Source of the DNA: Mesorhizobium sp.
Lineage (GTDB): Bacteria; Pseudomonadota; Alphaproteobacteria; Rhizobiales; Rhizobiaceae
Direction of reading: 5' to 3'
DNA length: 49,900 bases
Assembly: GCF_004962925.1 (NCBI RefSeq)
Contig: NZ_SUEO01000006.1
Coordinates: 7,031-56,930 of the forward strand
Every line of letters begins with the position of its first letter. Position 1 is the first letter of the stretch. The position numbers and the translations under genes were made by a program. Of the stretch, positions 10,447-18,961 are shown piece after piece. The notes beneath the pieces are model-generated. The model was not told where the DNA came from and searched no databases. It saw only the letters and a program-made list of their open reading frames with translations.

Positions 10447-11208
10447 ATGCTGCATTCCAACGCCGAAATCCGCCGCCGCATCGATGCCCTTGGCCCGTGG
10501 TTCCACAATATGGAGTTGGCGGGCGTCGAAACCGCCCCTGACCATTTCCTCGGCAATTACCCGCTGATCAAATGGCGCAAGTTCGCCGACGCCATTCCGG
10601 CCGATCTGTCCGGCAAGGCCGTGCTCGACATAGGCTGCAACGCTGGCTTCTACTCGATCGAGATGAAGCGCCGCGGCGCCGGCCGCGTCCTCGGCATCGA
10701 TTTCGATGAAGCCTATCTGGCGCAGGCGCGCTTCGCCGCCGAAATCGCGGACTGCGACATCGAATTTCAGCAGTTGTCGGTCTACGAAGTCGGCGTCCTG
10801 CGGGAGAAATTCGACATCGTCCTGTTCATGGGTGTGCTGTATCACCTGCGCCACCCCTTGCTCGCTCTTGATCTGATCCGCGAGCACGTCGCCGGCGACC
10901 TGATGATCTTCCAGTCCATGCAGCGCGGCAGCACCGACCTGCCTGCACTCGATGAGAATTATCCTTTCTGGACACACGATCTGTTCGACCGACTAGAGTT
11001 TCCGAAGCTGCATTTCGTCGAGCATCGCTACGCCGACGACCCGACCAACTGGTGGATTCCCAATCGCGCCTGCACCGAAGCGATGCTGCGCAGCGCCGGC
11101 TTCGAGATCGTGCTGCACCCGGAGCAGGAGGTCTATTTCTGCCGCACCGCCGGTGAGTCGGCCGGCGGCGGCGCCGTTTACCCGTCGAGAGGACAACTTC
11201 ATGATTGA
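10447..11208 (+). CDS. SAM-dependent methyltransferase, TIGR04290-like
   Basis: A 253-residue class I methyltransferase. Motif I is VLDIGCNAGFYSIEMKRRGA at about residues 59-78, and VLFMGVLYHLRHPLLALD matches the CmoB/DUF1698-like group. FHNMELAGVETAPDHF near the start and DDPTNWWIPNRACTEAMLRS near the end are features I associate with TIGR04290, a family found next to radical SAM and glycosyltransferase genes. It would methylate a sugar or lipid-linked intermediate; the CmoB-like fold does not by itself imply tRNA modification. The next gene starts eight bases before its end. Confidence 0.82.
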   Translation: MLHSNAEIRRRIDALGPWFHNMELAGVETAPDHFLGNYPLIKWRKFADAIPADLSGKAVLDIGCNAGFYSIEMKRRGAGRVLGIDFDEAYLAQARFAAEIADCDIEFQQLSVYEVGVLREKFDIVLFMGVLYHLRHPLLALDLIREHVAGDLMIFQSMQRGSTDLPALDENYPFWTHDLFDRLEFPKLHFVEHRYADDPTNWWIPNRACTEAMLRSAGFEIVLHPEQEVYFCRTAGESAGGGAVYPSRGQLHD

Positions 11209-12133
11209 AGCTGCAATGATCTGGAACGAGCCAAACAACAAGTCCCATTGGGATCCGGAACTCGACCCCGACTGGAGCCGCTTCGCCAATATGGCAACAC
11301 TGGCCGCTCATGCGATTGCAGCTGAAAACCCCGCCGTGACCAAGATCCTCGGCGGCATTTCGCCGATCGATGCCGATTTCATGGCGCTCATGAAGCAGTA
11401 TGGCGTGCTGGATTACGTCGATGCCGTCGGCGTGCATGGTTTCCCGCTCGACTGGAATCTTTGGCAGATTCAGGAATGGCCGCAGAAGATCGCCGAGATT
11501 TCGACCGTCACCGATCTTCCCGTATGGGTCAGCGAAGTTGGCGTGTCGAGCTTCGGTGCCGAGGAGGTGCAGCGCTGGGGCTTGCGCCGGACCGCCGAAC
11601 TGCTGCTCGGCAATGCGCCGCGCATACAATGGTACAGCCTCTACGACCTTCCGCGCGAATGGGGGGCAACGACGCGTCACCGCGAAGCGGAAGGCTCCTC
11701 CTACTATCGCCACTTCTACATGGGCCTGCTGCGCGAAGACGGTACGCCCAAACCAGCGCTCGAGGAATTCCTGCATTATGCCCCGGCCATGGGACTGGCG
11801 CAGTGGTTCCATTTTGAAGATCCCCGGCTGGACGACGCCGTCGCCTGGATGAAGCGGCTGGGCGTCACCAGTCTGCGCACCGGGCTTTCCTGGGCCGACA
11901 GTTTCAGGCCGAATGCGCTGGACTGGTACGACCGACAAATGGAAGCACTGGCCGATTTCGACGTGACCGTCACCTTCTGCTTCACGCCCGAGCATCGCGG
12001 AGTGATGCCGCATCACACCAGTCCGCCGCTGGTGCCGGAGGAGTTCGCGGAGTTTTGTGCGACAATGATCCGCCGCTATGCTCCCGCCATGGCTGCCTCG
12101 CCGGTCAGATCGGTGCGGGCTTCGGCAGCATGA
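11201..12133 (+). CDS. Glycoside hydrolase clan A-like protein with reversed barrel order
   Basis: The 310-residue protein resembles beta-xylosidase/GH39-like TIM barrels. W8NEPN carries the expected acid/base Glu (E10), and PVWVSEVGVS the expected nucleophile (E112). HGFPLDWNLW and WYSLYDLPREWG are further barrel motifs. After residue about 210 it continues with WMKRLGVTSLRTGLSW and a segment ending in FCATMIRRYAP, which in ordinary clan A enzymes forms strands 1-3 and precedes NEP. The order is therefore strands 4-8 then 1-3, as in a circular permutation. GAGAGGA seven bases before 11201 supports this start, and there is no room for a missing N-terminal half. No signal peptide is seen, so it may act inside the cell on the cluster's product, or be a carbohydrate-binding or transglycosylating variant. 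Confidence 0.7.
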   Translation: MIEAAMIWNEPNNKSHWDPELDPDWSRFANMATLAAHAIAAENPAVTKILGGISPIDADFMALMKQYGVLDYVDAVGVHGFPLDWNLWQIQEWPQKIAEISTVTDLPVWVSEVGVSSFGAEEVQRWGLRRTAELLLGNAPRIQWYSLYDLPREWGATTRHREAEGSSYYRHFYMGLLREDGTPKPALEEFLHYAPAMGLAQWFHFEDPRLDDAVAWMKRLGVTSLRTGLSWADSFRPNALDWYDRQMEALADFDVTVTFCFTPEHRGVMPHHTSPPLVPEEFAEFCATMIRRYAPAMAASPVRSVRASAA

Positions 12134-12140
12134 GTGTGTC

Positions 12141-12992
12141 ATGCAACACCAACCTGACAGGTCCGGAACGCTAGCCGAATTCGCGGCTCTTTTGCTAGGT
12201 ACCGCATCGCACTCATCGGACGGTGCTGAAATCATGATCGTTGTCGCGCATCCTGACGACGAGACCATCGGCATCGGCGGGCATCTTGCCGGCTTGCACG
12301 GATCTCGCATGGTTCATGTCACCGACGGCGCGCCGCGAGATCTTGACGACGCCCGGGCGCACGGCTTCGAGACTTGGCAGGACTACGCCGCGGCCCGCCA
12401 CAGGGAGTTGGAGACGGCGCTCTCGGCGGCGGGTCTTCCGCCGACCGGATTGATCAGCCTCGGTTATCCGGACAAGCAAGCCGCTGGAAACCTTAGCTCG
12501 CTCGCGCGGGAACTGACCTGCCTGCTGGCCGATTGCGAGATCAGCTTCGTCTGCACGCATCCTTATGAAGGTGGTCACCCTGATCATGACGCGACCGCCT
12601 TTGCCGTCCATGCCGCCTGCCATTTGCTGCGCCGCGATGGACGCCAGGCGCCGGCCATCGTCGAAATGGCGTTCTATTGCGCCGGACCTGAGGGGGCGGT
12701 CCTTCAGGATTTCAATAGCGGACCCGGCAGTGAGTGTATCGAACTGCACCTCACGGAAGCCGCTTTCGAACGCAAGCAGTGCATGCTGGCCTGCCACAGG
12801 ACACAGCAACGGACGCTGGCCCCGTTTACGGCGCGCGCCGAACGTTTCCGGGTGGCGCCCGCCTATGATTTCCTCGCCCTGCCAAACAACGGCAAGCTTT
12901 ACTACGAGGCGCTGCCGCTCGGCTTCGAGCCGGCGGTTTGGCTCCACGCCGCGGCGGCTGCGTATGAGGAGCTTCGGCTCGACCGGCCATGA
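12141..12992 (+). CDS. PIG-L family deacetylase
   Basis: A 283-residue zinc-dependent deacetylase of the PIG-L/LmbE group, which removes the acetyl group from N-acetylglucosamine units linked to inositol, malate or lipids. The metal and catalytic motif is [11 protein letters not shown] (H37PDDE41), and H146PDH149 supplies the third zinc ligand. ATG 12141 lies seven bases after the preceding stop; its ribosome-binding site is weak. It overlaps the following GT4 gene by ATGA. In mycothiol and bacillithiol synthesis a GT4 enzyme and a PIG-L deacetylase act in sequence, and this pair repeats that arrangement beside an inositol synthase. The substrate is inference. Confidence 0.9.
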   Translation: MQHQPDRSGTLAEFAALLLGTASHSSDGAEIMIVVAHPDDETIGIGGHLAGLHGSRMVHVTDGAPRDLDDARAHGFETWQDYAAARHRELETALSAAGLPPTGLISLGYPDKQAAGNLSSLARELTCLLADCEISFVCTHPYEGGHPDHDATAFAVHAACHLLRRDGRQAPAIVEMAFYCAGPEGAVLQDFNSGPGSECIELHLTEAAFERKQCMLACHRTQQRTLAPFTARAERFRVAPAYDFLALPNNGKLYYEALPLGFEPAVWLHAAAAAYEELRLDRP

Positions 12993-14053
12993 CCCTCACC
13001 GTCCTGAACGTCGCCTACCCTCTCGCGCCAGTCGGCCTGGATGCCGTTGGCGGCGCCGAGCAGGTGCTATCGATGCTCGATCAGGCACTGGTGCGCGCGG
13101 GGCACATTTCCATCGTGATCGGTTGCCAGGGCTCCAAAGCGGCGGGCGTCCTCATCGAGACACCTGCTGAACCAGGGGTGCTCGACGATGCGGCGAAAAC
13201 ACGGGCACAGCGGTCCCACCGCGCCGCGATAGACGCGGCGCGCTCCCGTTGGCCGATCGACGTGGTTCATCTACACGGCATCGATTTTCATGCCTATCTG
13301 CCTGACCATGGCCCGACACTGGTAAGCCTGCACCTGCCCCTGGATTGGTATCCGGCCGATGCTCTGCGCCCGCTACGCGACGATCTATGGCTTCACGCCG
13401 TCTCAGTGGCCCAACAAAGAACCGCGCCACCAGGCGCCAGGCTGGTTGCGCCCATTCCAAACGGCGTCGATATCGATGCGCTGAGCGGCCCGCAGTCCAA
13501 GCGCAACTTCGCATTGGTGCTCAGCCGCATCTGCCCGGAAAAGGGCATCCATCTGGCGCTGGACGCAGCCAAACAGGCTGGCGTGCCGCTGGTCATCGGC
13601 GGCAAGGTCTACCCCTATGAAACGCATACGCTGTACCTTCGTGACGAAGTCCAGCCTCGCCTCGACAAGCACCGCCGCTTCCTCGGTCCGCTCGGCTTCA
13701 CCGCCAAACGGCGCTTTCTCAACGCCGCCCGTTGCCTGGTCATTCCCAGCCTTGCCGCGGAAACCAGCTCGCTTGTCGCGATGGAGGCCCTCGCCTGCGG
13801 CACACCGGTCGTCGCCTTTCCAAACGGCGCGCTGCCGGACGTGGTCGAACACGGCAAGACGGGCTTTCTGGTGAATGACGTCGCCGAGATGGCGGAGGCC
13901 ATTGTCGCAGCATCCAGCCTGGATGCCGAGACATGCCGGGCCGAGGCGCGGCGGCGCTTTTCGCTTGACCGCATGATTTCGTCTTACATGGACGCTTACC
14001 ATGCGCTGGCGGGGCTTGGTGGCGGCCGCAGGCGCCTCGCGGCGGCGCAGTGA
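12989..14053 (+). CDS. Glycosyltransferase, GT4 family (paired with PIG-L)
   Basis: A 354-residue GT-B enzyme. The N-terminus has [20 protein letters not shown], the centre [10 protein letters not shown] and [18 protein letters not shown], and the donor site contains E-x7-E in [20 protein letters not shown]. These are GT4 hallmarks and recall MshA and BshA, which glycosylate inositol 3-phosphate or malate with GlcNAc. The start overlaps the PIG-L stop, so the two should be produced together. The protein ends with a basic, low-complexity tail ([11 protein letters not shown]). Acceptor and donor are not proven. Confidence 0.9.
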   Translation: MTLTVLNVAYPLAPVGLDAVGGAEQVLSMLDQALVRAGHISIVIGCQGSKAAGVLIETPAEPGVLDDAAKTRAQRSHRAAIDAARSRWPIDVVHLHGIDFHAYLPDHGPTLVSLHLPLDWYPADALRPLRDDLWLHAVSVAQQRTAPPGARLVAPIPNGVDIDALSGPQSKRNFALVLSRICPEKGIHLALDAAKQAGVPLVIGGKVYPYETHTLYLRDEVQPRLDKHRRFLGPLGFTAKRRFLNAARCLVIPSLAAETSSLVAMEALACGTPVVAFPNGALPDVVEHGKTGFLVNDVAEMAEAIVAASSLDAETCRAEARRRFSLDRMISSYMDAYHALAGLGGGRRRLAAAQ

Positions 14054-15052
14054 GTGGCTTCCATGCTCCGCTCGGAGATCATCGACGATCCGGCCGCCCT
14101 TGAGGCCCTGGCGCCGCACTGGTGGGAACTCTGGGCGCATAGCCGGACGGCGACGCCGTTCCAATGCCCCGCCTGGCTCGTGCCGTGGTGGCGAACGTTC
14201 GCGCCCGGAGAGCTGGCTACGATCGCCGTCTGGCGTGGCGACGATCTGGTGGGATTGGCGCCTTTTTACCTGGAACACACATCTTCCGGGCCGAGACTGC
14301 TTCCGGTCGGAATTTCGTTGAGCGATTATCTGGATGTCCTGTGTTCCCCTGGCATCGAAGCGGCGGTCGCCGCCGTCATCGCCGACCGGGCTCTCGCGAT
14401 CAATTGGTCGCAATGGATTTTGCCGGATTTGCCGGCGGGTGCTGCGGGTTTCGCCATAACGCACCCTGCGCTGGAGGCGGGTCAACTCGTCGATCACGCC
14501 GCCTGTCCCGTGCTCTCGATCGTTGGAGCCGATGCGCTCGCGGTCTGCGTTCCGGCGCGGCGAAGACGTCAGCTGCGCCGCGCGCATAGAGCCGCATGCA
14601 GGCGCGGCTGCGTCTCCGTGATGCCGGCGCAGGATGGTCCCAAAGCATTCTTCGATCACTTGATCCGCCTTCATGGCGCGCGTTGGGCCGGGCATGGTGA
14701 CGGCGTGCTGGCCGATCCGGCTGCGGAAGAATTCCATCGGCAGGCGCTTGCCCTGCTTGCCGCACAGGGTCTTGTCCGATGCTGGCTTGTTGCTATCGAT
14801 GACGCGGTCGTTGGCGCCTACTATGGATTTCACCATCGCCACCGCGCCTACGCCTACCTTGGCGGTTTTGATCCGGCCTATGCCGAGGAAAGCCCCGGCG
14901 CAATCCTGATCGGACACGCGATTGCCGAGGCGGCGCGTGAAGGGGCGCGGGAGTTCGATTTCCTGCGCGGCCAGGAGACTTACAAATATGGCTGGGGTGC
15001 CGTCGACCAATGGACAATGCGAAAGGTCTGGACGCGAAGCATGGCTCAATGA
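14054..15052 (+). CDS. CelD/BcsL-type GNAT acyltransferase
   Basis: A 332-residue protein with the GNAT_6 (CelD/BcsL) fold, found in many polysaccharide clusters and predicted to acylate sugars. Visible pieces are FQCPAWLVPWWRTFAPG near the N-terminus, RRRQLRRAHRAACRRGCVSV in the middle, and the C-terminal ACWLVAIDD-like strand followed by GAYYGFHHRHRAYAYLGGFD and EFDFLRGQETYKYGWGA, the conserved end of the family. GTG 14054 starts directly after the GT4 stop; an ATG at 14063 is an alternative. In the mycothiol comparison it would fill the MshD-like acyltransferase slot, but that role is speculative. Confidence 0.85.
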   Translation: MASMLRSEIIDDPAALEALAPHWWELWAHSRTATPFQCPAWLVPWWRTFAPGELATIAVWRGDDLVGLAPFYLEHTSSGPRLLPVGISLSDYLDVLCSPGIEAAVAAVIADRALAINWSQWILPDLPAGAAGFAITHPALEAGQLVDHAACPVLSIVGADALAVCVPARRRRQLRRAHRAACRRGCVSVMPAQDGPKAFFDHLIRLHGARWAGHGDGVLADPAAEEFHRQALALLAAQGLVRCWLVAIDDAVVGAYYGFHHRHRAYAYLGGFDPAYAEESPGAILIGHAIAEAAREGAREFDFLRGQETYKYGWGAVDQWTMRKVWTRSMAQ

Positions 15053-16005
15053 GCACGACTGGACGAAAACCATCGCCACCGGCGTCAACAGCAAGAATGG
15101 TGCTCGCGGAGTGCATGGCCGACGGCGCTTGCGTCGAAGCCATCATTGCCAGACTGGCGCTTCGCTTCGAGTCGGGGATCGACGCCGCAGAATTGGCCGA
15201 TGTGGCGCTGAGCATGCATTCAGCCAATCTTCCCAAACGAGACAGGCTGAAACGGATCGCCGAGCTGCTTCGTCACAGGCCTGATATCTTTGCCCTGCTG
15301 CGCGAAACAGGCGCGGCGGTTCGTCACGAACGCGGTGAATGGGAAACGGATGCCGCTGTCGTCAAGCGGCTGGCCGCTGGCTTCGATGCAGCGGCGGCGA
15401 TTTCGCTGGCGGCGAGCGTTCAGCTGTCTTCGTTGGGAGACGAGGAGAAGCTCACCGCCGCTACCGACGAGATCGTCGCATGGCTGGAAAGGCAAGGCCT
15501 CACCGGCGCCGACCGGGACATACTGGACATTGGTTGCGGCATCGGGCGTTTCGAAACCGCGCTTTCCAGCGCGGCGCACCGGATCGTCGGCATCGACATA
15601 TCCTCAAAAATGATTTCGATCGCTCGTCAGCGATGTGCTAGCCTGCGCAATGTGGAACTGCGGCTGACCTCCGGTCTCGATCTTGCCGATTTCGGCAATG
15701 CGAGCTTCGATTGCGTGCTGGCTGTCGACAGCTTCCCCTACTTGGTTCTGGCAGGCCTGGCGGAGCGGTATTTCAAGGAAATTGCACGTGTTCTGAAGAT
15801 GTCAGGCATGGCAGCACTCCTGAATTACTCCTATCGCGGATCGCCAGCGCTGGATCGTGCCGATGTTTGCCGTCTTGCCGAAGCCCACGGCATGCAGGTC
15901 GTGGTTGACGGCGAGAAGCCGTTCCGGCTTTGGGATGGCAATGCCTTTCTTCTTGCTGCTTCCGACGGAACATTACGGCCCAATAACTGTTCGGGCGTCA
16001 AATAG
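15049..16005 (+). CDS. Class I SAM-dependent methyltransferase
   Basis: A 318-residue protein with a methyltransferase domain in its second half: ILDIGCGIGRFETALS (motif I) followed by IVGIDISSKMISIARQRC and VLAVDSFPYLVLAG. The first 130 residues are helical and include a basic start and AEWETDAAVVKRLAAGF-like stretches of unknown role. ATG 15049 overlaps the previous stop (ATGA), so I prefer it to the in-frame ATG at 15010. It is the last gene of the cluster; the transcript probably ends in the following gap. The acceptor is unknown, perhaps a terminal sugar. Confidence 0.85.
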   Translation: MSTTGRKPSPPASTARMVLAECMADGACVEAIIARLALRFESGIDAAELADVALSMHSANLPKRDRLKRIAELLRHRPDIFALLRETGAAVRHERGEWETDAAVVKRLAAGFDAAAAISLAASVQLSSLGDEEKLTAATDEIVAWLERQGLTGADRDILDIGCGIGRFETALSSAAHRIVGIDISSKMISIARQRCASLRNVELRLTSGLDLADFGNASFDCVLAVDSFPYLVLAGLAERYFKEIARVLKMSGMAALLNYSYRGSPALDRADVCRLAEAHGMQVVVDGEKPFRLWDGNAFLLAASDGTLRPNNCSGVK

Positions 16006-16464
16006 AAAAGGCACCTGTGAGTGCCCACAATCCAAAGGAGGACTAGGTGGCATACGACGGCAAGAGAGACTTCACCTCGGCCGTCAGAGTAAAGGCTCAG
16101 CGAGAAGCGGTTTTGTCCTCCAGAGCCTAGCAGCAGCACACCGAGCAGCGCAGGCTCGATGGCAATCGGATCAAATCCGATCAGTACCATGCCGCAGATC
16201 GGCCCTCCCAAGACTGATGGCTGCGACCGCAGACGCGAATCATGACCAGTGGCCAGCGAGGTCGCGAAAGTCGAATTGTCGAGGGCGCCCGGGAATACCG
16301 GGGAGGAACGGAGGGAAATGCATGCGCTTTCCCGAAGAAACCAGCGGTTTCGAAACAATATTGTGCAAGGGTCGGCGCCGACGGTGAGGACTGCGCGTGA
16401 ACCCTTGCAAACCCTGAATGCTGACACCACACTGGTGTAGGGACCAATTCGTTAAGAGAACACG
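16006..16464 (+). other. Intergenic stretch after the glycan cluster
   Basis: This 459-base gap holds a small stem-loop just after the methyltransferase (arms GGCAC 16010-16014 and GTGCC 16021-16025, no T run) and a 27-codon frame at 16047. The rest shows no convincing gene on either strand. The 199-codon antisense frame across it looks like a shadow. Confidence 0.5.
16047..16130 (+). CDS. Very short frame with a strong ribosome-binding site
   Basis: A GTG start six bases after AAAGGAGG opens a 27-residue frame beginning MAYDGKRDFTSAVRVKAQRE. The binding site is close to ideal, which is why I list it. The product is charged and could be a complete small protein or the front of a decayed one; no meaningful frame continues after the TAG. 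Function unknown. Confidence 0.3.
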   Translation: MAYDGKRDFTSAVRVKAQREAVLSSRA

Positions 16465-16647
16465 ATGTCTCGCTCGAGCGACGATACCATCAGCCCGCGA
16501 CTCCGGCTGGCAATAGATCGGAAGATCGCAGCTCTGCTGACTGCCATCGAGCAGGAAAAGGTCCCCGACCGATTGACCAATCTTGCGGTGCAATTACAGA
16601 ACGCGCTTGTCGAAAAACGCCGATGCAAGGCAAAGAACGAGGACTAA
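16465..16647 (+). CDS. NepR-like anti-sigma factor
   Basis: A 60-residue, mostly helical protein. The segment EKVPDRLTNLAVQLQNALVE resembles the core of NepR (V-P-D-R-x-x-x-L-x-x-Q-L), the small anti-sigma factor that holds EcfG inactive until phosphorylated PhyR removes it. AAGAGAA precedes the ATG. Its stop codon directly abuts, tail to tail, the stop of an EcfG-like sigma factor on the other strand, which supports the assignment. In most Rhizobiales nepR is co-directional with ecfG, so the convergent layout is unusual. No phyR or sensor kinase is in the window. The similarity is short and should be treated with care. Confidence 0.55.
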   Translation: MSRSSDDTISPRLRLAIDRKIAALLTAIEQEKVPDRLTNLAVQLQNALVEKRRCKAKNED

Positions 16648-17211
16648 CTATCGACGCCGGTCGACTGCGAAATTTCCCTGTGCTTCGGACAGGTGATTGC
16701 GTCTTTCCACCAATGTCTGCAGTGAACTTTCGCCGAGGTATTCCAGGACGCCGGCGCGCGCTCGGTTAAGGCGGCTCTTTATCGTCCCCACAGCGCAACC
16801 GCATATTTCCGCAGTTTCTTCATAGCTGACGCCAAGAACCCCGATCAGCATCAGGACCTCGCGCTGATGCTCCGGCAGCTTCTGGACCGCGCCATAGACT
16901 TCCTTGCTCTGAACGGTCCACTCCTGTGTAGCTTCCGAAATCGGGATTAGAGAGGCACAGTCGAGCAGGCCGGGTTTTTCCCTGTCGGCGGCCTTGACGC
17001 GCGTGTAGTGGGTGTTGCGCATGATGGTGAAGAGCCATGACTTCATACGCGTCCCAGGCTCGAATTTATCGATGTTGGCGAGCCCTTTGGTCAACGTCTC
17101 CTGGACCAGGTCATCAGCATCGTCAGGAACACGGCAGAAGGTGCGGGCGAAGGCTCGCAAGGCAGGTATCAGGTCAACGATGGAAACTTCATCCGTTTCC
17201 TGGTTGGCCAA
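16648..17211 (-). CDS. ecfG: EcfG-like (ECF15) RNA polymerase sigma factor
   Basis: An extracytoplasmic-function sigma factor that directs the general stress response in alphaproteobacteria. Region 2 is LIPALRAFARTFCRVPDDAD followed by DLVQETLTKGLANIDKF and TRMKSWLFTIMRNTHYTRVK; region 4 is LPEHQREVLMLIGVLGVSYE then ETAEICGCAVGTIKSRLNRA. These match EcfG/RpoE2 closely. The frame is open upstream to an ATG at 17310, but those extra residues look unlike sigma factors; TTG 17211, with GAGGGG upstream, gives the usual length of about 187 residues. It meets the NepR-like gene tail to tail with no gap. It may be a second EcfG copy rather than the main one. Perfect promoters of its class lie at 6424, 18203, 20508 and 28229. 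Confidence 0.88.
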   Translation of the reverse strand: MANQETDEVSIVDLIPALRAFARTFCRVPDDADDLVQETLTKGLANIDKFEPGTRMKSWLFTIMRNTHYTRVKAADREKPGLLDCASLIPISEATQEWTVQSKEVYGAVQKLPEHQREVLMLIGVLGVSYEETAEICGCAVGTIKSRLNRARAGVLEYLGESSLQTLVERRNHLSEAQGNFAVDRRR

Positions 17212-17651
17212 GGAGTAGCCCCTCGAGGACAATGGTCCAGCTCCCAGCAAGAACGAGTTGATGAACAAAGACCTAGCTAAATGCATGAAGGTTTGGATCG
17301 TTCCGGACATCGAAATGAGTCGCTAAAAAATCTCGGATCGGCGAAATACGGCTGAGCTCCTGTGCGGCGAATCCCGCTCGCTTGGCGAGAACGACCAAGG
17401 GAAATGTCCCGCCCCATTCCTCGGTTTCACGTCGCAAGCCGAGCCGCTGCTGGCCAAGGCAGATGTCGATGCGGATGCTGATGAAGGAGGCGGCTGGGCA
17501 ATTTGATCCGGGTCTGCCGGAAGTTGCGGCTGTGGGCGCGGGAGGCGGCCGTCAAGCTCTGACGCCGGTGCATGCTGGCCGTCTGTTCGCATGATTGACT
17601 GGAGCCGTAGAACCAAGCCGGTGGAAGCATCCCCTCACTCGGACCGGCTGT
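17212..17651. other. Gap upstream of the sigma factor gene
   Basis: The 440 bases hold no gene I can support. A GGAAC lies on the - strand at 17300-17304, but the expected CGTT is missing at the right spacing (ATTT instead), so I do not call a promoter. Short antisense frames rich in Ser, Pro and Arg look like chance frames. Confidence 0.5.
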
Positions 17652-18149
17652 CTACGACCGGCCGTTGTTTTTGGCCGCCTCCTCTCGCTGCTTTTTCAGG
17701 ACTTCGTCGGTCCCGACCAGCTTCTTCGATCCGCCGGGAATCGCTGTGGACACCACGGCAGGCGGGTCGCTTGCGGGGAAAGAATCCTCAAGGCCGGCCT
17801 GCAACTGGTCTTCCAAGGTTTCCGGCTTTTGCGACCGACCAGCTGTCCTTCGGGTTTCTGCTTCCTCCAGTGGCTGTTTCATGTCAGGTGAAGACTTGAC
17901 TTCTCGAACACAGGCATAAAGCTGTTCGATGGCAAATTCCTTCAGTGTTTCGAAGTTGGCTTTATCATCATCTTGCATTGCCTCGATCTGATTGATCATT
18001 GTTTTCTCGAACCGACCAAGGCTATCGCTTCCGCAAGCCTGGCAAAGCCGCAATAATGCTTCTTTGAGCATTTTCGGGCCAAAGTAGGCCGACGCCTCGA
18101 GCTTGAGCCGTTGCAAATCCTCTGGAGTTGCCGCCTGAAGTTTTGACAT
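17652..18149 (-). CDS. Hypothetical protein under an EcfG-type promoter
   Basis: A soluble 165-residue protein without a recognised domain. The first 100 residues are helical (LKEALLRLCQACGSDSLGRF, with a cysteine pair) and the tail contains LEDSFPASDPPAVVSTAIPG, a short E-x-F-P-A-S-D-P-P motif that recurs in small stress-related proteins of Rhizobiales. GAAAGGG precedes the ATG, and a perfect GGAAC-N16-CGTT promoter ends about 29 bases upstream of it. It is therefore very likely part of the general stress regulon controlled by the sigma factor next door. Biochemical role unknown. Confidence 0.75.
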   Translation of the reverse strand: MSKLQAATPEDLQRLKLEASAYFGPKMLKEALLRLCQACGSDSLGRFEKTMINQIEAMQDDDKANFETLKEFAIEQLYACVREVKSSPDMKQPLEEAETRRTAGRSQKPETLEDQLQAGLEDSFPASDPPAVVSTAIPGGSKKLVGTDEVLKKQREEAAKNNGRS

Positions 18150-18178
18150 ATGTAGCCCTTTCGCCTGATGAGCATATC

Positions 18179-18203
18179 AACGGCAATTATCGGCAGATGT
18201 TCC
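18179..18203 (-). promoter_or_regulatory. EcfG-type stress promoter, perfect consensus
   Basis: On the - strand GGAAC (18203-18199), 16 bases, CGTT (18182-18179). It lies just upstream of the 165-residue hypothetical gene with a short leader, and overlaps the end of the decayed hydrolase fragment. Confidence 0.75.
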
Positions 18204-18284
18204 ATCCACCGGTACCGATGCATCGCTCTCGCTCGGCTCCCCGCCGCCTATCGGCGGAGCCACATCGTGCGGTGGAACATCGAG

Positions 18285-18402
18285 CCACATCGTCGAAGCC
18301 ATCGATGAACAATATCACCGGACCATCGCCCAGGTCTTCGTAGGCGAGACGGACGCCGATCACTTCGATATGACAACGATCAAGAGTAGCGGCGTCACTC
18401 AC
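18285..18402 (-). pseudogene. Alpha/beta hydrolase N-terminal remnant
   Basis: A GTG that overlaps the stop of the preceding chimera (GTGA) opens a frame with VIGVRLAYEDLGDGPVILFI and DGF, the first two strands of an alpha/beta hydrolase up to the oxyanion region. The usual His-Gly is replaced by Asp-Gly, and after about 40 residues the frame becomes a Cys/Arg-rich stretch with no family features. The catalytic Ser, Asp and His parts are absent. It is a truncated remnant. Confidence 0.55.
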
Positions 18403-18808
18403 GCTCGCCCGCTCTTTCGCTTTCCCGTTGGGTATGCCTGATGAAGTCAAGCATGAGCGGCGCGGCCGCAGCCGCGTGCGTCTCGAGCAGCTTGTGTCCG
18501 GCATCGAAAACATGGGCTTCCATCCTCGGCAGCGCCTGCATCCATGACAGGATCTCAGCGAGATCGAAGAAGGGGTCGTGGCGTCCCCAGACCATCAGGG
18601 CAGGCGGCTGCCAGCGCGCGAAATAAGCAGCGGATGTCGTCGAACCCGGCGCGCCGATCCGTACCGGCGCGCCATGCGCCTCGATCACCGCCCCGAACGA
18701 GATGTGCGTGCGTGGACCGATCGCCACGTCTCCGCAGATCACCGCTGTCGGGGACACATAGGCGGTTGGATCCATGTTCGGCCGCTTGCTCTGGTGCTCG
18801 ATAAGCAT
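18395..18808 (-). pseudogene. Chimera of gamma-carbonic-anhydrase start and alpha/beta hydrolase end
   Basis: The first 52 residues (MDPTAYVSPTAVICGDVAIG, then THISFGAVIEAHGAPVRIG) are the opening hexapeptide-repeat coils of a gamma-carbonic-anhydrase-like protein. From about residue 53 the frame becomes the C-terminal half of an alpha/beta hydrolase (PPALMVWGRHDPFFDLAEIL, and the late His in FDAGHKLLETHA). Neither half is complete: the left-handed helix has too few coils and the hydrolase lacks its Ser nucleophile. The join near 18650 is seamless in frame, which points to a deletion that fused two genes. The chimera could be translated but is unlikely to be active as either enzyme. Confidence 0.65.
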
Positions 18809-18961
18809 GGCGGACTCCTATACGAAGGATGTCGACTGAAAAAAGCTAACGGGCGAGATCAGCGCGAGTTCCGCTGCGCCCAGCCGATCTGCTTCAGCCG
18901 TTGCGTTTGCTAGTCGCGAAACTTGGTCGAGCGCTTCTTCACAAGGGATGCTGGCGTATCG

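Noticed and set aside
13403..15094. A 563-codon frame on the - strand
   Set aside because: It runs antisense to the GT4 and CelD/GNAT genes, which have clear family motifs. The antisense product has none and is Arg/His-rich, typical of a shadow frame in GC-rich DNA.
16010..16025. Stem-loop after the last glycan gene as a terminator
   Set aside because: The arms are only five bases and no T run follows, so I mention it but do not call a terminator.
15831..16430. A 199-codon - strand frame partly in the gap after the glycan cluster
   Set aside because: It shows some hydrophobic stretches, but overlaps the end of the methyltransferase, has no binding site and no recognisable domain.
17279..17304. 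Possible EcfG promoter before the sigma factor gene
   Set aside because: GGAAC is present on the - strand, but the element at the right spacing is ATTT rather than CGTT.
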